DNA of 6,542 nt, from positions 1 to 6,542 of the forward strand of contig VGAV01000139.1 of NCBI GenBank assembly GCA_016870695.1. The letters run 5' to 3'. Position 1 is the stretch's first letter. Every line of letters begins with the position of its first letter. Source of the DNA: Actinomycetota bacterium. Its GTDB lineage: Bacteria > Actinomycetota > Actinomycetes > Actinomycetales > Microbacteriaceae. The notes beneath the pieces are model-generated. The model had not been told where the DNA came from. It made no database searches and saw nothing but the letters and a program-made list of their open reading frames with translations. Below, piece by piece: positions 5,596-6,542 of the stretch. The position numbers and the translations under genes were made by a program.

Positions 5596-6542
5596 ATGGA
5601 TCAGACGCAGCTCTCGCTGCTCGCGCTCCTCGTGGGATTCCTCGTCGGAGGCTCCGTCGTCGGCCTCGTCGTCGGAGCGCTGCGCGCCCGCGACCGGGCG
5701 CTGGCGCAGGTGTCGACCGCCGTGCCCGAGGGCGTCGAGGCGATGCTCGGAGCCATGGACGACCCCGCGTTCGTCTGCGACACCTCTTCCACGGTGCTCG
5801 CCCTCTCGCCGGCCGCCGAGGTGTTCGGACTCGACGAGGGCCAGGTGATTGCGAGCGACGATCTGCGCCGCGTGGCCCGCGCCGCGCGCGACACCGGCGC
5901 GGCGGTCGCCGAGAACCTGCGGCTGCGACGGGGCGCTGCTCCCGCGGAGCCGCGGCTCGTGGCGGTCCGTGCCACCCCGATCTCGCCGCGGCTCGTGCTG
6001 CTGGTCCTGCGCGACATCACCGAGCGCGAGCGGGTCGAGGAGATGCGCCGCGACTTCGTCGCCAACACGAGCCACGAGCTGAAGACGCCCGTCGGCGCGG
6101 TGAGCCTCCTCGCCGAGGCGATCGAGTCCGCCGCCGACGACCCGGCGCAGGTGCGCGCCTTCTCGGGGCGGCTGCAGGCGGAGATCGCGCGCCTGAGCGC
6201 GCTGACCAATCGCATCCTCAGCCTCTCCCGCCTGCAGGCCGCCGACGAGCTGCGCGACGTCCGCGACGTCTCGATCGACGAGGTCGTCACCGCCGCGGTC
6301 GAGTCGCATGCGCTGCAGGCCGACTCCGCCCAGGTGACGGTGGTCCGCGGCGGGACGAAGGGGCTGTGGGTGCGCGGCGAGCCGCAGATCCTCACGGAGG
6401 CCGTCGGCAACCTCATCGCCAACGCCATCGCCTACTCGCCGAACGGGTCGAAGGTGGGGGTCGGGGTCAAGCTCGACGACACCGTCGTGGAGATCGCGGT
6501 CACGGACCGCGGCATCGGCATCCCCGAGGGCGACCAGCACCG
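5596..6542 (+). CDS. senX3: Phosphate-responsive sensor histidine kinase SenX3 (3' end cut off)
   Basis: The first 315 residues are in the window; the reading frame is open to the edge. SenX3 phosphorylates the response regulator RegX3, whose gene normally follows. Residues 6-29 are hydrophobic and Gly-rich, either one helix or a tight hairpin, with no extracytoplasmic sensor domain. A PAS-like region spans about 44-140. The dimerisation/phosphoacceptor box is DFVANTSHELKTPVGAVSLL with H160. The ATP-binding N box is NLIANAIAYSP (N272, N276) and the first Gly box is DRGIGIP (304-310). The F and second Gly boxes lie beyond the window. The H-box, N-box and DRGIGI segments closely resemble M. tuberculosis SenX3 from memory. 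Lack of an external domain fits sensing through PhoU and the Pst transporter. Confidence 0.93.
   Translation, partial: MDQTQLSLLALLVGFLVGGSVVGLVVGALRARDRALAQVSTAVPEGVEAMLGAMDDPAFVCDTSSTVLALSPAAEVFGLDEGQVIASDDLRRVARAARDTGAAVAENLRLRRGAAPAEPRLVAVRATPISPRLVLLVLRDITERERVEEMRRDFVANTSHELKTPVGAVSLLAEAIESAADDPAQVRAFSGRLQAEIARLSALTNRILSLSRLQAADELRDVRDVSIDEVVTAAVESHALQADSAQVTVVRGGTKGLWVRGEPQILTEAVGNLIANAIAYSPNGSKVGVGVKLDDTVVEIAVTDRGIGIPEGDQH

Noticed and set aside
5497..6540. Minus-strand open frame of 347 codons covering senX3
   Set aside because: It is antisense to an unmistakable histidine kinase; its composition (Arg, Asp, His, Gly rich) is that of a mirrored high-GC frame, and it would also cover the phoU-senX3 control region.

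Overview
This is ordinary chromosomal DNA from a high-GC actinobacterium, most likely Microbacteriaceae and close to Microbacterium. The case rests on the strong G/C bias at third codon positions, GTG starts, short actinobacterial-style promoters, and the neighbourhood of phosphoglycerate mutase, phoU and a SenX3-type kinase. The genus is inferred from gene content and style; no database comparison was possible. I see no tRNA, rRNA, CRISPR array, insertion sequence, phage gene or integration scar.

Layout. Positions 1-80 hold the hydrophobic C-terminus of an upstream gene. A 37-residue single-span membrane protein follows (90-203). Next are three tightly packed plus-strand genes: a nitrobindin-like FABP-family protein (214-813), a YgfZ-type folate-binding protein (816-1922) and a FUSC-type six-helix membrane protein (1919-3031). 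Gaps of 10 and 2 bases and then a 4-base overlap suggest one transcript. A GC-rich hairpin separates this block from a convergent class I SAM-dependent methyltransferase on the minus strand (3061-3852). Divergent from the methyltransferase is the 2,3-bisphosphoglycerate-dependent phosphoglycerate mutase (3925-4677). It converges on phoU (minus, 4739-5422) across a perfect 14-bp hairpin that probably stops transcription from both sides. A 173-bp divergent region then leads to the phosphate-sensing histidine kinase senX3 (5596 to the window end, cut before its last ATP-binding box).

How the genes work together. PhoU and SenX3 belong to the phosphate-starvation circuit, in which SenX3 phosphorylates the regulator RegX3, expected just beyond the window. 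The divergent region carries three heptamers at exact 11-bp spacing that resemble the actinobacterial PHO box, so the circuit probably controls itself. In Mycobacterium tuberculosis gpm1, senX3 and regX3 are adjacent; here phoU sits between gpm and senX3 on the opposite strand. Nitrobindin and YgfZ both point to redox, haem or Fe-S maintenance, but a shared pathway is only inferred.

No convincing undescribed system is present. The most interesting signals are regulatory: the PHO-box candidate, a repeated TANNNT-6nt-ATG start architecture suggesting leaderless mRNAs, an over-represented GGATGCC heptamer that also builds the gpm/phoU terminator, and an unannotated-looking 37-residue membrane protein.
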